Source: Gammaproteobacteria bacterium
GTDB lineage: Bacteria > Pseudomonadota > Gammaproteobacteria > Xanthomonadales > Xanthomonadaceae
Assembly (NCBI GenBank): GCA_026398715.1
Contig: JAPLSI010000078.1
Coordinates: forward strand, 1 to 5,364
Reading direction: 5' to 3'
Length of the DNA: 5,364 nucleotides
The notes beneath the pieces were generated by a model, which had not been told where the DNA came from, made no database searches, and was given only the letters and a program-made list of their open reading frames with translations. The position numbers and the translations under genes were made by a program. This document shows positions 5,363 to 5,364 of the stretch, piece by piece (position 1 is the first letter of the stretch; every line of letters starts with the position of its first letter).

Positions 5363-5364
5363 GG

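Larger units (their letters stand above)
5216..5364 (-). promoter_or_regulatory. Upstream region of the helical hypothetical gene
   Basis: This 149-base stretch has no supported gene and is visibly richer in A and T than its surroundings near 5249-5258 (ATAAAAACGT). It contains two short inverted repeats, at 5305-5319 and 5348-5362. It also has a near-direct repeat: on the minus strand ATCCAAGGGG and ATCAAGGGG lie 17-18 bases apart, and the downstream copy is the likely ribosome binding site. No -10/-35 pair is convincing on either strand. The region may serve a divergent gene beyond the right edge. Confidence 0.4.

Overview
The window is GC-rich chromosomal DNA with tightly packed genes. The codon choice (G or C at most third positions), Shine-Dalgarno-type starts and protein families (YbcJ-type S4 protein, DUF3857 transglutaminase-like protein, TPR glycosyltransferase) suggest a gammaproteobacterium of the Xanthomonadales/Lysobacterales group. 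That placement is inference, because no rRNA or other marker gene is present. I see no tRNA, rRNA, CRISPR array, insertion sequence, integrase or phage gene. The content looks like ordinary chromosomal backbone, not a mobile island.

Layout, left to right. (1) On the minus strand, entering from the left edge, lies the N-terminal third of an exported DUF3857-family protein. A small S4-domain RNA-binding protein (ybcJ) lies just upstream in the same direction, and the two may be co-transcribed. (2) Divergent from ybcJ, across about 50 bases, is a plus-strand histone-deacetylase-fold hydrolase. It has a complete zinc site and an apparent twin-arginine signal peptide. (3) Convergent with it, 16 bases apart, is a minus-strand six-helix ion channel with an altered potassium-type selectivity filter. 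(4) Divergent from the channel, across 100 bases, is a plus-strand TPR-glycosyltransferase fusion, followed 75 bases later by a small exported protein with two PepSY-like repeats. (5) Convergent with that is a minus-strand 110-residue all-helical protein of unknown function. Its 149-base upstream region, ending at the window edge, carries two short inverted repeats.

These genes do not form one obvious pathway. The direction changes four times, so most transcripts hold one or two genes. The common thread is the envelope: the DUF3857 protein, the HDAC-like hydrolase and the PepSY protein all carry export signals, and the channel is in the inner membrane. The oddest items are the Tat-type signal on a deacetylase-fold enzyme and the non-canonical channel filter. 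I found no convincing new multi-gene system.
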